Source: Lewinellaceae bacterium (lineage in GTDB: Bacteria; Bacteroidota; Bacteroidia; Chitinophagales; Saprospiraceae). From it: DNA of 64,000 nucleotides. How positions within the stretch are numbered: the first letter of the stretch is position 1; each line of letters begins with the position of its first letter. The notes under the pieces are model-generated. The model was not told the origin of the DNA and searched no databases. It was given only the letters and a program-made list of their open reading frames with translations. Below are positions 42,606 to 50,566 of this stretch, one piece after another. The translations under genes were made by a program, and so were the position numbers. Location of the stretch: positions 62,001 through 126,000 of the forward strand of contig JACJYC010000013.1 in assembly GCA_020636325.1 (NCBI GenBank), in the 5' to 3' direction.

Positions 42606-42645
42606 AAAGTCGGAGGCGCTGCGGTTGGCAGTCGCTTCCGACTTT
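42606..42645 (+). other. Very stable hairpin in the atpE-atpF gap
   Basis: AAAGTCGGAGGCG (42606-42618) pairs with CGCTTCCGACTTT (42633-42645) over 13 bp with one G-U pair, and the loop adds CTGC/GCAG pairs, giving about 17 bp. No T-run follows, so it is not a terminator. It sits 18 nt after the atpE stop and could block 3' exonucleases and so raise atpE mRNA relative to the distal genes. Confidence 0.75.
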
Positions 42646-42684
42646 GCAAAATGATATTGATTCACAAAGACAATATATCCAAGC

Positions 42685-43197
42685 ATGTTTTTTCTGGTAG
42701 ATTTCAACGTCATCAAACCCGATCCGGGCCTCATTTTCTGGACCGCTTTGATCTTCCTCCTCGTTTGGGGTTTTCTGGGCAGAACAGCCTTCCGCCCGAT
42801 TCAGAACGCTTTGAAAAAACGCGAAGAGGATATCCAGCATGCACTGGATGAAGCCAAACGCGCACGCGAAGAAGTTGCCGGCCTCAAAGCCGACAATGAA
42901 AAGCTCCTGGCCGAAGCCCGGGAAGAGCGTTCAAAGATCCTGAAGGAAGCCAAGGAAGTCAAAGACGCCATCATCAAGGAAGCCAAGGAGAAGGCCAAGG
43001 AAGAAGCGCAAAAGATCGTTGTCAACGCCACCCAGGAGATCGAAAATCAACGGATGGCTGCCGTCACCGATCTCAAAAACCAGGCCGGCCTGATGGCGCT
43101 CGAAATCGCCGAAAAACTGATCCGCAAGGAACTGTCCGGCGACAGTGCCAACGAAGCCTTCGTGAAAACGCTCGTCAACGAGATCAAACTGAATTAA
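42685..43197 (+). CDS. atpF: F0F1 ATP synthase subunit b
   Basis: A 170-residue peripheral-stalk subunit. One N-terminal helix (LIFWTALIFLLVWGFLGRTAF, about 16-36) anchors it, and the rest is a long charged coiled coil (KKREEDIQHALDEAKRAREE, then repeated EAKE segments) that ends LIRKELSGDSANEAFVKTLV and should bind the delta subunit. Length and layout are normal. It lies 96 nt after atpE, beyond the hairpin, and 57 nt before atpH. Confidence 0.95.
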   Translation: MFFLVDFNVIKPDPGLIFWTALIFLLVWGFLGRTAFRPIQNALKKREEDIQHALDEAKRAREEVAGLKADNEKLLAEAREERSKILKEAKEVKDAIIKEAKEKAKEEAQKIVVNATQEIENQRMAAVTDLKNQAGLMALEIAEKLIRKELSGDSANEAFVKTLVNEIKLN

Positions 43198-43254
43198 TTT
43201 TCGGCGCACCGCCTGCTCAAAGGCCGCGCTTGACTGACACATAATCCGCGATTC

Positions 43255-43827
43255 ATGTCGGTACAAAGAATTACTTCCCGCTACGCCAAGTCGCTTATCG
43301 ACCTGGCCATCGACCAAAACAAGCTCGACCGGGTTTTCGAGGATGTCAAGTCCTTCCAGGCAGCAACCAAGGTCCGGGATTTTTACATGCTGCTGAAAAG
43401 CCCCGTCGTTTCCACCGGCAAAAAGAACGAGATCATCGACAAGATCTTCTCCGGCAAACTCGATGAGCTGACGATGGCCTTCCTCCGCATCCTGGTCAAC
43501 AAAGGCCGGGAATCCTATTTGCCCGAGATTGCTTCCGAACTGATCCATCAATACAAGAAACTGAAGCATATCTCCACCGTGAAGCTGACCACCGCAGCGC
43601 CGGTCGGTGCGGAAACCGTCAAAGCCATCCAGGCCGAATTGGAGAAAAGCAGCGTCACCGACCAGTTCGTCGAAGTTGTCACTGCCGTGGACCCCGAACT
43701 GATCGGCGGGTTCACCCTGGAACTCGAAGACAAGATCTACGACGCCAGCGTCGCCAGCAAACTCGAAAAACTGCGCAAGGACTTTACCTCGCGCAACCTG
43801 TTTATCTCGCAGGTTAGCAAAAAATAA
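43255..43827 (+). CDS. atpH: F0F1 ATP synthase subunit delta
   Basis: A 190-residue subunit joining the stalk to the catalytic head. It begins ITSRYAKSLIDLAIDQNKLDRV, the typical N-terminal helical domain, and ends with VDPELIGGFTLELEDKIYDASVASKLEKL, the conserved C-terminal block of the OSCP/delta family. Length is normal (about 180). It follows atpF after 57 nt and precedes atpA by 62 nt. Confidence 0.95.
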   Translation: MSVQRITSRYAKSLIDLAIDQNKLDRVFEDVKSFQAATKVRDFYMLLKSPVVSTGKKNEIIDKIFSGKLDELTMAFLRILVNKGRESYLPEIASELIHQYKKLKHISTVKLTTAAPVGAETVKAIQAELEKSSVTDQFVEVVTAVDPELIGGFTLELEDKIYDASVASKLEKLRKDFTSRNLFISQVSKK

Positions 43828-43889
43828 TTCGCCCCCACCGGGCGAAACAGCAAAGACAATTATTTGATCATCGAAAATATCTATAAAAA

Positions 43890-45494
43890 ATGGTTGACGT
43901 AAGACCTGATGAAATCTCCGCGATACTGAAGCAGCAGCTTTCCGGTTTCACCAGCGCCACCGAGTTGGAAGAATACGGGACCGTACTGCAGGTCGGAGAT
44001 GGTATCGCCCGCGTTTACGGCTTGAACAAAGCCCAGGCGGGTGAATTGGTGGAATTCGAAACCGGCGTTCAGGCCATCGTACTTAACCTCGAAGAGGACA
44101 ACGTCGGCGTTGTACTCATGGGCCCCGGCGATGGTATCCGCGAAGGCTCCCGGGTACACCGCACCAGCAGGATCGCCTCTATCGAAGTCGGAGAAGGTTT
44201 TGTAGGTCGCGTAGTCAACCCGCTCGGTCAGGCCATCGACGGCAAGGGCGAGATCGCCGGCGACAAATACGAGATGCCGCTGGAACGCAAAGCCCCGGGC
44301 GTTATCTTCCGCCAACCGGTGAACGAACCGCTCCAGACGGGCATCAAGGCCATCGATGCCATGATCCCCATCGGTCGCGGTCAGCGGGAATTGATCATCG
44401 GCGACCGCCAGACCGGCAAAACGGCTATCGCCATCGATACCATTATCAACCAGCGCGAGTTCTACGACCGCGGCGAACCGGTTTACTGCATCTATGTTGC
44501 CTGCGGCCAGAAAGCCTCTACCGTAGCCAACGTAGCCAAAACGCTGGAAGACAACGGCGCACTGGCCTATACGGTCATCGTTTCCGCTTCGGCCTCCGAT
44601 CCCGCTCCGCTGCAGTTCTTCGCACCGTTTGCCGGCGCCGCCATCGGCGAATACTTCCGCGATACGGGCCGCCCGGCGCTGATCATCTATGATGACCTGT
44701 CCAAACAGGCCGTTGCCTACCGCGAAGTATCGCTGCTGCTCCGCCGCCCGCCGGGCCGCGAAGCTTATCCGGGCGACGTATTCTACCTGCACTCCCGCCT
44801 GCTGGAACGCGCCGCCAAGGTGATCGGCAACGACGAGATCGCACGGAATATGAACGACCTGCCGGAAACCCTCAGAAATGCCCGCGACGCGCAGGGTCAG
44901 CCCCTGGTAAAAGGCGGCGGCTCCCTGACGGCCCTTCCGATCATCGAAACCCAGGCCGGCGACGTTTCGGCTTATATCCCGACCAACGTGATCTCCATTA
45001 CCGACGGTCAGATCTTCCTCGAATCCAGCTTGTTCAACGCCGGTATCCGCCCGGCCATCAACGTAGGTATCTCCGTGAGCCGTGTAGGCGGTAACGCTCA
45101 GATCAAGTCGATGAAGAAAGTTGCCGGTACCCTGAAACTCGACCAGGCTCAGTACCGCGAACTGGAAGCGTTCTCCAAGTTCGGTTCCGACCTCGATCCT
45201 TCTACCCTCGCCGTCCTCGAAAAAGGCAAGCGCAACGTAGAGGTCCTGAAACAACCGCAATATTCGCCGGTTCCGGTAGAAAAGCAGGTCGCCATTATTT
45301 ACCTGGGCACCAAAGGCCTGCTCAAGGATGTTCCCGTTGATAAAGTCAAAGAATTCGAAGAGCTTTTCCTCACTTCCATGGAACAGCGCCTGCCGGATAT
45401 CCTGAAGGAATTCCAGAAAGGCAAGCTGGAGGATGCGTCTCTGAAGCAAGTTGAAGGTTTGGCTGCCGAACTCGCAGCTCAATTTAAGAAATAA
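43890..45494 (+). CDS. atpA: F0F1 ATP synthase subunit alpha
   Basis: A 534-residue non-catalytic nucleotide-binding subunit. Walker A is GDRQTGKTAIAIDTI (171-185); other signatures are YCIYVACGQKASTVA, ALIIYDDLSKQAVAYREVSLLLRRPPGREAYPGD (Walker B and following loop) and the family signature PAINVGISVSRVGGNAQ. The C-terminal helical domain is complete. Length is slightly above the usual 505-530. The strong, even spacing in the operon suggests one transcript with atpH and atpG. The beta and epsilon genes are not in the window, as usual in this phylum. Confidence 0.97.
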   Translation: MVDVRPDEISAILKQQLSGFTSATELEEYGTVLQVGDGIARVYGLNKAQAGELVEFETGVQAIVLNLEEDNVGVVLMGPGDGIREGSRVHRTSRIASIEVGEGFVGRVVNPLGQAIDGKGEIAGDKYEMPLERKAPGVIFRQPVNEPLQTGIKAIDAMIPIGRGQRELIIGDRQTGKTAIAIDTIINQREFYDRGEPVYCIYVACGQKASTVANVAKTLEDNGALAYTVIVSASASDPAPLQFFAPFAGAAIGEYFRDTGRPALIIYDDLSKQAVAYREVSLLLRRPPGREAYPGDVFYLHSRLLERAAKVIGNDEIARNMNDLPETLRNARDAQGQPLVKGGGSLTALPIIETQAGDVSAYIPTNVISITDGQIFLESSLFNAGIRPAINVGISVSRVGGNAQIKSMKKVAGTLKLDQAQYRELEAFSKFGSDLDPSTLAVLEKGKRNVEVLKQPQYSPVPVEKQVAIIYLGTKGLLKDVPVDKVKEFEELFLTSMEQRLPDILKEFQKGKLEDASLKQVEGLAAELAAQFKK

Positions 45495-45550
45495 ATTTCC
45501 GGATGCCGGAGGGTTTTCCGCCCTCCGGCCCGGCGCCAAGCATTAGAATA

Positions 45551-46447
45551 ATGGCTGGTAACCTAAAAGAAGTACGCGAACGGATCCGTTCGGTCCAGAA
45601 CACGCAGCAGATCACCAAAGCTATGAAAATGGTGTCGGCGTCCAAACTGCGGAGAGCCCAGATGGCCATCCAGCAGATGCGCCCCTATGCCGACAAGCTC
45701 GATTCCATGCTGCGCAACATCCTTTCCAACCTGGACGGCGGTTCCGATACGGTTTATAACCTGGAACGTTCGGTCAACCGCGCCTGCATCGTTGTCGTAA
45801 CCTCCAACCGGGGGCTTTGCGGCGCTTTTAATACCAACGTGATCAAGGCTGCGCTCCGGCTGATCGAGGAAAAATACGCCGACGTCCGGAAAAACGGCAA
45901 CCTGACGATGATCTTCATCGGCAAAAAAGGTTACGACTTTTTCCGCAAACGCTACCGCGATATTCGCCTCGTCAATGACTACGTCGAACTGTTCAACGAC
46001 CTGACCTTCGACAACGTCTCCAAAGTGGCAGGCGAAATCATGCACGCGTTCGAATCCGCTCAGTTCGATGCGGTCGATGTGGCCTACGGCCGGTTCAAAA
46101 ACGCTGCCATGCAGTTCCCGACCACCGAACAATTCCTGCCGGTGCCCAAAGTCCAGACAGAAAGCGGCGATAACAACAAACGCGCCGACTATATCTTCGA
46201 ACCCGATCAGGAAGGCCTGCTCCAGTACCTGGTGCCGAGCATCCTGAAAACCCAGTTCCAGAAGTTCCTGCTCGATACCCACGCCTCCGAACACGGCGCC
46301 CGGATGACAGCCATGGACAAAGCTTCTGAAAACGCCGAAGAAATGCTCAAAGAGTTGCGGATCACTTACAACAAAGCCCGCCAGGAAGCCATTACCAAGG
46401 AGATCCTGGAAATTGTGGGCGGCGCCGCAGCACTGGAGAACGGATAA
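45551..46447 (+). CDS. atpG: F0F1 ATP synthase subunit gamma
   Basis: A 298-residue central-stalk subunit. I start it at MAGNLKEVRERIRSVQNTQQ (45551), which aligns with the family; the open frame extends 16 codons further up without similarity. Motifs are QITKAMKMVSASKLRRAQ near the start, VVVTSNRGLCGAFNTNVIKA, and the C-terminal ARMTAMDKASENAEEML and YNKARQEAITKEILEIVGGA, the gamma signature. Last gene of the operon; a long inverted repeat follows directly. Confidence 0.96.
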   Translation: MAGNLKEVRERIRSVQNTQQITKAMKMVSASKLRRAQMAIQQMRPYADKLDSMLRNILSNLDGGSDTVYNLERSVNRACIVVVTSNRGLCGAFNTNVIKAALRLIEEKYADVRKNGNLTMIFIGKKGYDFFRKRYRDIRLVNDYVELFNDLTFDNVSKVAGEIMHAFESAQFDAVDVAYGRFKNAAMQFPTTEQFLPVPKVQTESGDNNKRADYIFEPDQEGLLQYLVPSILKTQFQKFLLDTHASEHGARMTAMDKASENAEEMLKELRITYNKARQEAITKEILEIVGGAAALENG

Positions 46448-46453
46448 GTTTAT

Positions 46454-46510
46454 TGAGGAACTGAGGAATCGAGGAATCGAGGAACTGAAAACCGATTCCT
46501 CAGTTCCTCA
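46454..46510 (+). other. 18-bp perfect inverted repeat after atpG, built from 8-bp units
   Basis: TGAGGAACTGAGGAATCG (46454-46471) and its exact complement (46493-46510) flank a 21-nt loop made of the same GAGGAATC/GAGGAACT units. The stem begins 7 nt after the atpG stop. No T-run follows on the plus strand, so it more likely protects the mRNA 3' end or pauses polymerase than terminates by itself. The units match those of the array at 55-165. Confidence 0.8.
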
Positions 46511-46621
46511 GTAAAAAAGCGTTCAACACGCAATAGCAGGAGGGAATTTTCCTCAACAAGCCTGCAACTTGTCATGTCCGTTTCTTTGAAACGGGCTATT
46601 GCTAACGGAACAATGCTTGAA

Positions 46622-47671
46622 ATGTCCGGAAAAAGATTATTCAACCTCGTCAACAACGAGGAGTTGAAACAGCGCATGCGCTCCAGCGATCAGCTGCGGA
46701 CCACGCTTTCCTTTTACAAGTACTGGCAGATCGCCGATCCCCATCAATTCCGGGATCAACTGTACATCACCCTCAGCAAGGTCAATGTTTACGGCAGGAT
46801 CTACGTCGCCTCCGAAGGCGTCAACGGACAGATCTCGGTGCCTTCCGACCAGCTTGAGGCCTTCAAGGCCGCACTCTTCAGCATTCCATTCCTGAACGGC
46901 ATCCGGCTGAACATCGCTATTGATGACGACGGGAAATCCTTCTTCAAACTCAAGATCAAGGTCAGGGATAAAATCGTAGCCGACGGCCTCGACGACGCTT
47001 CTTTCGACGTCACCAAACGCGGCAAACACCTGAGCGCTCCCGAAGTCAACGAAATCATGGACCGGCCAGGTACCATCGTGGTCGATATGCGCAACCACTA
47101 CGAAAGCGAGGTCGGCTATTTCGAAGGCGCCATCCGCCCCGATGTGGAAACCTTCCGCGAGGCCCTGCCCGCAGTTGAAGATATGCTTTCCGATAAAAAG
47201 GACAGCGAGATCATCATGTACTGCACCGGCGGCATCCGCTGCGAAAAAGCCAGCGCCTATTACCTGCACAGGGGCTTCCGGAATGTCTTCATGATCGACG
47301 GCGGCATCATCGAATACACCCGGCAATGCGAAGAACATGACCTGCCGAACAAGTTCATCGGCAAGAATTTCGTGTTCGACGAACGCCTCGGCGAACGGAT
47401 CAGCAAGGACATCGTCGCCCATTGCCACCAATGCGGCAAACCCTGCGATACGCATACCAACTGCGCCAACGACGCCTGCCATATCCTCTTCATCCAGTGC
47501 GGAGAATGCGCCGAAAAGCATCATCATTGCTGTTCGGATGCGTGCAGCGAATTCATCCAACTGCCGGAAGAAGAACGCAATACCCTCAGGGGAAAGGTCG
47601 AATTCAACGGGTCGAAATTCGGAAAAGGGCGGTATAAAGCATTCAACGGGAAAACCGGCTCTCTGGCCTGA
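46622..47671 (+). CDS. trhO: tRNA uridine(34) hydroxylase, rhodanese family
   Basis: A protein of 349 residues from the ATG at 46622 (MSGKRLFNLVNNEELKQRM), which best fits the E. coli protein's N-terminus and length; ATGs at 46613 and 46574 are alternatives. TrhO uses oxygen to hydroxylate U34 of several tRNAs. Motifs are TTLSFYKYWQIADP, GRIYVASEGVNGQISVP, VVDMRNHYESEVGYFEGA, the active-site loop MYCTGGIRCEKASAYYL (Cys near 201) and the cysteine-rich C-terminal region (HCHQCGKPCDTHTNC, FIQCGECAEKHHHCC), which probably binds metal. It stands alone after the ATP synthase operon. Confidence 0.95.
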   Translation: MSGKRLFNLVNNEELKQRMRSSDQLRTTLSFYKYWQIADPHQFRDQLYITLSKVNVYGRIYVASEGVNGQISVPSDQLEAFKAALFSIPFLNGIRLNIAIDDDGKSFFKLKIKVRDKIVADGLDDASFDVTKRGKHLSAPEVNEIMDRPGTIVVDMRNHYESEVGYFEGAIRPDVETFREALPAVEDMLSDKKDSEIIMYCTGGIRCEKASAYYLHRGFRNVFMIDGGIIEYTRQCEEHDLPNKFIGKNFVFDERLGERISKDIVAHCHQCGKPCDTHTNCANDACHILFIQCGECAEKHHHCCSDACSEFIQLPEEERNTLRGKVEFNGSKFGKGRYKAFNGKTGSLA

Positions 47672-47823
47672 TCGCCGCAAAAAGGTCTTCACGGTCTTTG
47701 CCAACAGGGCCGGCAGCCCGGGCCGACAATCATCGCCCGATCCGGCAAAACACATTATAACAATGTATTCCCATTCACCCGGAGCCGGCGGGGAAAAATT
47801 TTCCTAACTTTTTTCCAAAATTA

Positions 47824-47855
47824 TTTGACTCCTAAAGCGTCTTGTCTTAACTTTG
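47824..47855 (+). promoter_or_regulatory. Consensus promoter before the structured leader and TPR gene
   Basis: TTTG (47824-47827), exactly 20 nt, then TAACTTTG (47848-47855). Both boxes match the Bacteroidota consensus exactly. Transcription should start near 47862, about 365 nt before the TPR start codon. Confidence 0.82.
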
Positions 47856-47861
47856 TATTTA

Positions 47862-48160
47862 CGTCTTATGAATTTAAGGCAACACTCCCATTGTTTGGAC
47901 GGCTTTTTTCCTTACCGTCCGGGCATAGTGAACTACAACTACTTGGCCAACACCGTCAGAGCGACCTAGCGGAGTTCCATTTTGGAATGGATCCCCGGAC
48001 GACCTTACCTGCTGATAACTTCGCGCTGACCTTCGAACATGTCACAAGGGACTGTTCTGGTAAACGGTACAACGTACGTTCTGGAGAATAGTCCCGAAAC
48101 AGCCATCTGAACCTAAGAACTTCTAAACACAGACCGTGACCTTTTCCAATTGGGAAAGTC
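47862..48160 (+). ncRNA. Candidate structured RNA or regulatory leader
   Basis: The 300 nt after a consensus promoter hold several helices: GGACGG/CCGTCC (47897-47920); a mutually exclusive CGTCCGGG/CCCGGACG (47916-47923 with 47994-48001); TTCCA/TGGAA (47975-47987); an 11-bp stem GGGACTGTTCT/AGAATAGTCCC (48048-48058 with 48085-48095) enclosing a GTAC/GTAC hairpin; and CTTTTCC/GGGAAAG (48141-48158). Only small frames exist: 33 codons (47868-47969) and 34 codons (47987-48091). I could not match tmRNA, RNase P RNA, SRP RNA or a known riboswitch. It is either a leader of the TPR gene or a separate RNA; a weak second -7 box (TATCTTTA, 48206-48213) lies just before that gene. Confidence 0.4.
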
Positions 48161-48225
48161 ATATCAGTGCATGTTCGCCCAACAAAAGAGCGCCATTTTT
48201 TGATATATCTTTAAAAGACAGCGAG

Positions 48226-49185
48226 ATGACCACTATGCACAAAGCCATATTCTGCGGGAGGCTGGAATTTGGCAACGAGCGAACCTTTGAGCAGGCCCAG
48301 AAAATGTTCGATCATTGGCGGGAAAACCATTACAGGGGTTTGATTCTCTTTAAAGGCGAAGACGTATTTTCTTCTGAGCAAATGTCTCTTGACATTCCCA
48401 GGCTGATTGCCCAATCCAATGACCGTCAGTGGCTTAACACCGTCAACCTGCTCCGGCAGGTTTCCGAATACGCCATTGCCGGCGACGTATCGGCCTGGCT
48501 GTCCGAAACCGGTCATATCCTCAAATACGCTGTCATCGAACCCGAAGGCGACAAAACAGCCACCCAAAGCTACCTGCAGGGCCGCAAGCTGGTCTCGGTA
48601 GAAGGCAAGGAAGCCGAAGCGCAGGCCGCCCTGAGCCGCGCCATCGAAAAATTTGAGCGGCACGCCCTGGCTTACGAACGCCGCGGGTACGTCAACTACC
48701 GGCTCCGCAACTACAAGGATGCCCTCTACGATTATACCAAGAGCATCAATATCAACAACTCCCTCCCGAATCCCTACTATGGGCGCGCATTGGTCTGCAT
48801 CGCCCAGAATGACTTCGAATCCGCTGTCGTCGATCTGGATTATACCATCGAAAAAGCCATCGCCCTCCAGCCCATTTACTGGACTGCACGCCGGCTCAAG
48901 GCGGAATGCCTGATCAATATGGGTAAACTTGCCGATGCCGCCAAGGAGCTGAGGTTGTTCACCTCCCGGAAATTCCTCAAAGAAGATCCCAATTTCGCCT
49001 GGCGCCGCAAAGCCACCTACCAATACGCCAAGTGCCTGATCGCCATCGGCCAGAAAGATGACGCTCTGAAGGCGCTCCAGCAGGCAGCAGCTCTCCCGCA
49101 GGGCGAAGGCAAGATTTCCAATGAGGACATCCAGGAACTGATCGATCAGCTCCCTTTAGGTAAAAAGGCGGCTGCTGTGGCCTGA
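48226..49185 (+). CDS. TPR-repeat protein of unknown function
   Basis: A 319-residue soluble protein from the ATG at 48226 (MTTMHKAIFCGRLEFGNERTF); the open frame continues 30 codons upstream into the leader without similarity. The first 120 residues are unrecognised. From about 120 to 300 there are tetratricopeptide-like repeats: ALSRAIEKFERHALAYERRGYV, NYKDALYDYTKSININNSLPNPYYGRA, DFESAVVDLDYTIEKAIALQPIYW, and a last DDALKALQQAA. Proteins of this type are scaffolds for protein contacts. It has no signal or membrane segment. A 25-nt gap separates it from the convergent DUF1501 gene. Confidence 0.75.
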   Translation: MTTMHKAIFCGRLEFGNERTFEQAQKMFDHWRENHYRGLILFKGEDVFSSEQMSLDIPRLIAQSNDRQWLNTVNLLRQVSEYAIAGDVSAWLSETGHILKYAVIEPEGDKTATQSYLQGRKLVSVEGKEAEAQAALSRAIEKFERHALAYERRGYVNYRLRNYKDALYDYTKSININNSLPNPYYGRALVCIAQNDFESAVVDLDYTIEKAIALQPIYWTARRLKAECLINMGKLADAAKELRLFTSRKFLKEDPNFAWRRKATYQYAKCLIAIGQKDDALKALQQAAALPQGEGKISNEDIQELIDQLPLGKKAAAVA

Positions 49186-49210
49186 TCCGGGTAAATCGGT
49201 TTTCCGGACC

Positions 49211-50410
49211 TTATAAAAGGCCCAGCGGGTCGAACCGGTGCTTCAGGATGGACACCGGGTCCGCTTCCAGCCATTTGTTCAGTATTTCGGCGTATACCTG
49301 CCGGAAGTCCGTCTGGTATACCAGGTCGTCATTGTCCAGGTTCGCCAGATCCGGGCTCTTGCTGTAACACCCCGCCTGTTTTAAGCCGCCTCCGAGCAAG
49401 AAGATGTTATTGGCCGTACCGTGGTCGGTGCCCCGGCTGCCGTTCTCGCGGGCGCGACGGCCGAATTCGGAGAAGGTCATGACCAGCACATCATTCAACA
49501 GTCCGTTGCTTTTCATATCCGATACAAAGGCTTTCATGCCCTGAGCATATTGCTCAAGCAGTCGCTCCTGCCGGCCTTTCTGGTTGGCGTGGGTGTCAAA
49601 CCCGGTCAGGCTTACGTAAAAGATCCGGGTATCCGTATCCGCCAGGATCAACCCTGCGATCTGGCGAAGGTCCTGCCCGAACGCCGTAGGCGGGTAATCC
49701 CCTTCCGCACGGCCCATACCGGCCTGTTCGACCAGGTAATCGGCGGAGGCCTGGGTATCTACCAGGGTTTTGTAAAGGTAGGCTGCGCTTTCGTTGTCGT
49801 GGTTGTGCACTTCCTCGTATTTCGCGAGGGCTTTCAGCAAAGCGCCGTCCGTGTTCTTGCGAAGCTGTTCCGGGCTGCTCATGGCAAACCCGCTCCGGTG
49901 CTCGCCTTTGAGGGCCAGGCTCAGGCCGTCGTCCAGCTCCAGCGCGTGATAGGGCCGTTCGCACCCGGCGCATTCACTGTCGAGATAGCGCCCCAGCCAG
50001 CCGGACTGCCAGTATTCATCGCTGCTGCTGCCCGTATGCCAGATATCCATCGACCTGAAATGAGAACGGTCCGGATTGGGATAACCTACATTGCCGAGTA
50101 CCCCCAGCAAGCCGTCATCGTACAAGGATTTGAGGTCGGTCATGGCAGGGTTGAGGGCCAGTTCGTCATTCATGCGCAAAACCTCCGCCGACGGCACGGC
50201 CAGGTTAGGCCGCAGGTTGTAGTACAGGTCGTTGCTGTAAGGGATCACCGTGTTCAACCCGTCATTCCCGCCGGAAAACTGAACAACGACCAATACCTTC
50301 CCCGCACGGCTCGCATACCGCCTGGCCGGCGGGAAACTTTGCAAAAATGCAGGGGCCATCATGGCGGTTGACGCCAGCGCGGAATGTTTTATGAAGGATC
50401 TTCTTTTCAT
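49211..50410 (-). CDS. DUF1501 family exported protein (no sorting domain)
   Basis: A 399-residue DUF1501 protein. The N-terminus MKRRSFIKHSALASTAMM is export-signal-like (twin arginine possible). Core motifs are VVVQFSGGNDGLNTVIPY, NPDRSHFRSMDIWHTG, LTGFDTHANQKGRQE, MTFSEFGRRARENGSRGTDHGT. It ends QVYAEILNKWLEADP...FDPLGLL, without the type IX sorting domain present in the paralogue at 2179-3738, so it is probably periplasmic or uses another export route. It lies 156 nt after a DUF1800 gene on the same strand; a 20-bp repeat fills that gap. Confidence 0.92.
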   Translation of the reverse strand: MKRRSFIKHSALASTAMMAPAFLQSFPPARRYASRAGKVLVVVQFSGGNDGLNTVIPYSNDLYYNLRPNLAVPSAEVLRMNDELALNPAMTDLKSLYDDGLLGVLGNVGYPNPDRSHFRSMDIWHTGSSSDEYWQSGWLGRYLDSECAGCERPYHALELDDGLSLALKGEHRSGFAMSSPEQLRKNTDGALLKALAKYEEVHNHDNESAAYLYKTLVDTQASADYLVEQAGMGRAEGDYPPTAFGQDLRQIAGLILADTDTRIFYVSLTGFDTHANQKGRQERLLEQYAQGMKAFVSDMKSNGLLNDVLVMTFSEFGRRARENGSRGTDHGTANNIFLLGGGLKQAGCYSKSPDLANLDNDDLVYQTDFRQVYAEILNKWLEADPVSILKHRFDPLGLL

Positions 50411-50412
50411 GG

Positions 50413-50520
50413 TTGATTATTGTTGTTCATGGTTGTTGATATTGGTTTGTTGTTGTTGATATTGGTTTGTTGTTGTTGATAATGGTTTATTGTTGTTGAT
50501 AATGGTTTGTTGTTGTTGGG
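50413..50520. repeat. 20-bp tandem repeat between DUF1800 and DUF1501 genes
   Basis: About four units of GTTGATATTGGTTTGTTGTT with small changes (TAATGG, TTATTG), just upstream of the minus-strand DUF1501 start. The period and base pattern resemble the 20-bp unit after atpB (42193-42270). Confidence 0.85.
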
Positions 50521-50566
50521 GTTCAACCACCATAAACGATTACGAACTATAATAAACCATCATCCT

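Noticed and set aside
47862..48160. tmRNA, RNase P RNA, 6S RNA or SRP RNA
   Set aside because: No tag sequence ending in ALAA, no tRNA-like ends, no RNase P or SRP conserved core that I can see; the 11-bp stem alone is too little for a 6S call.
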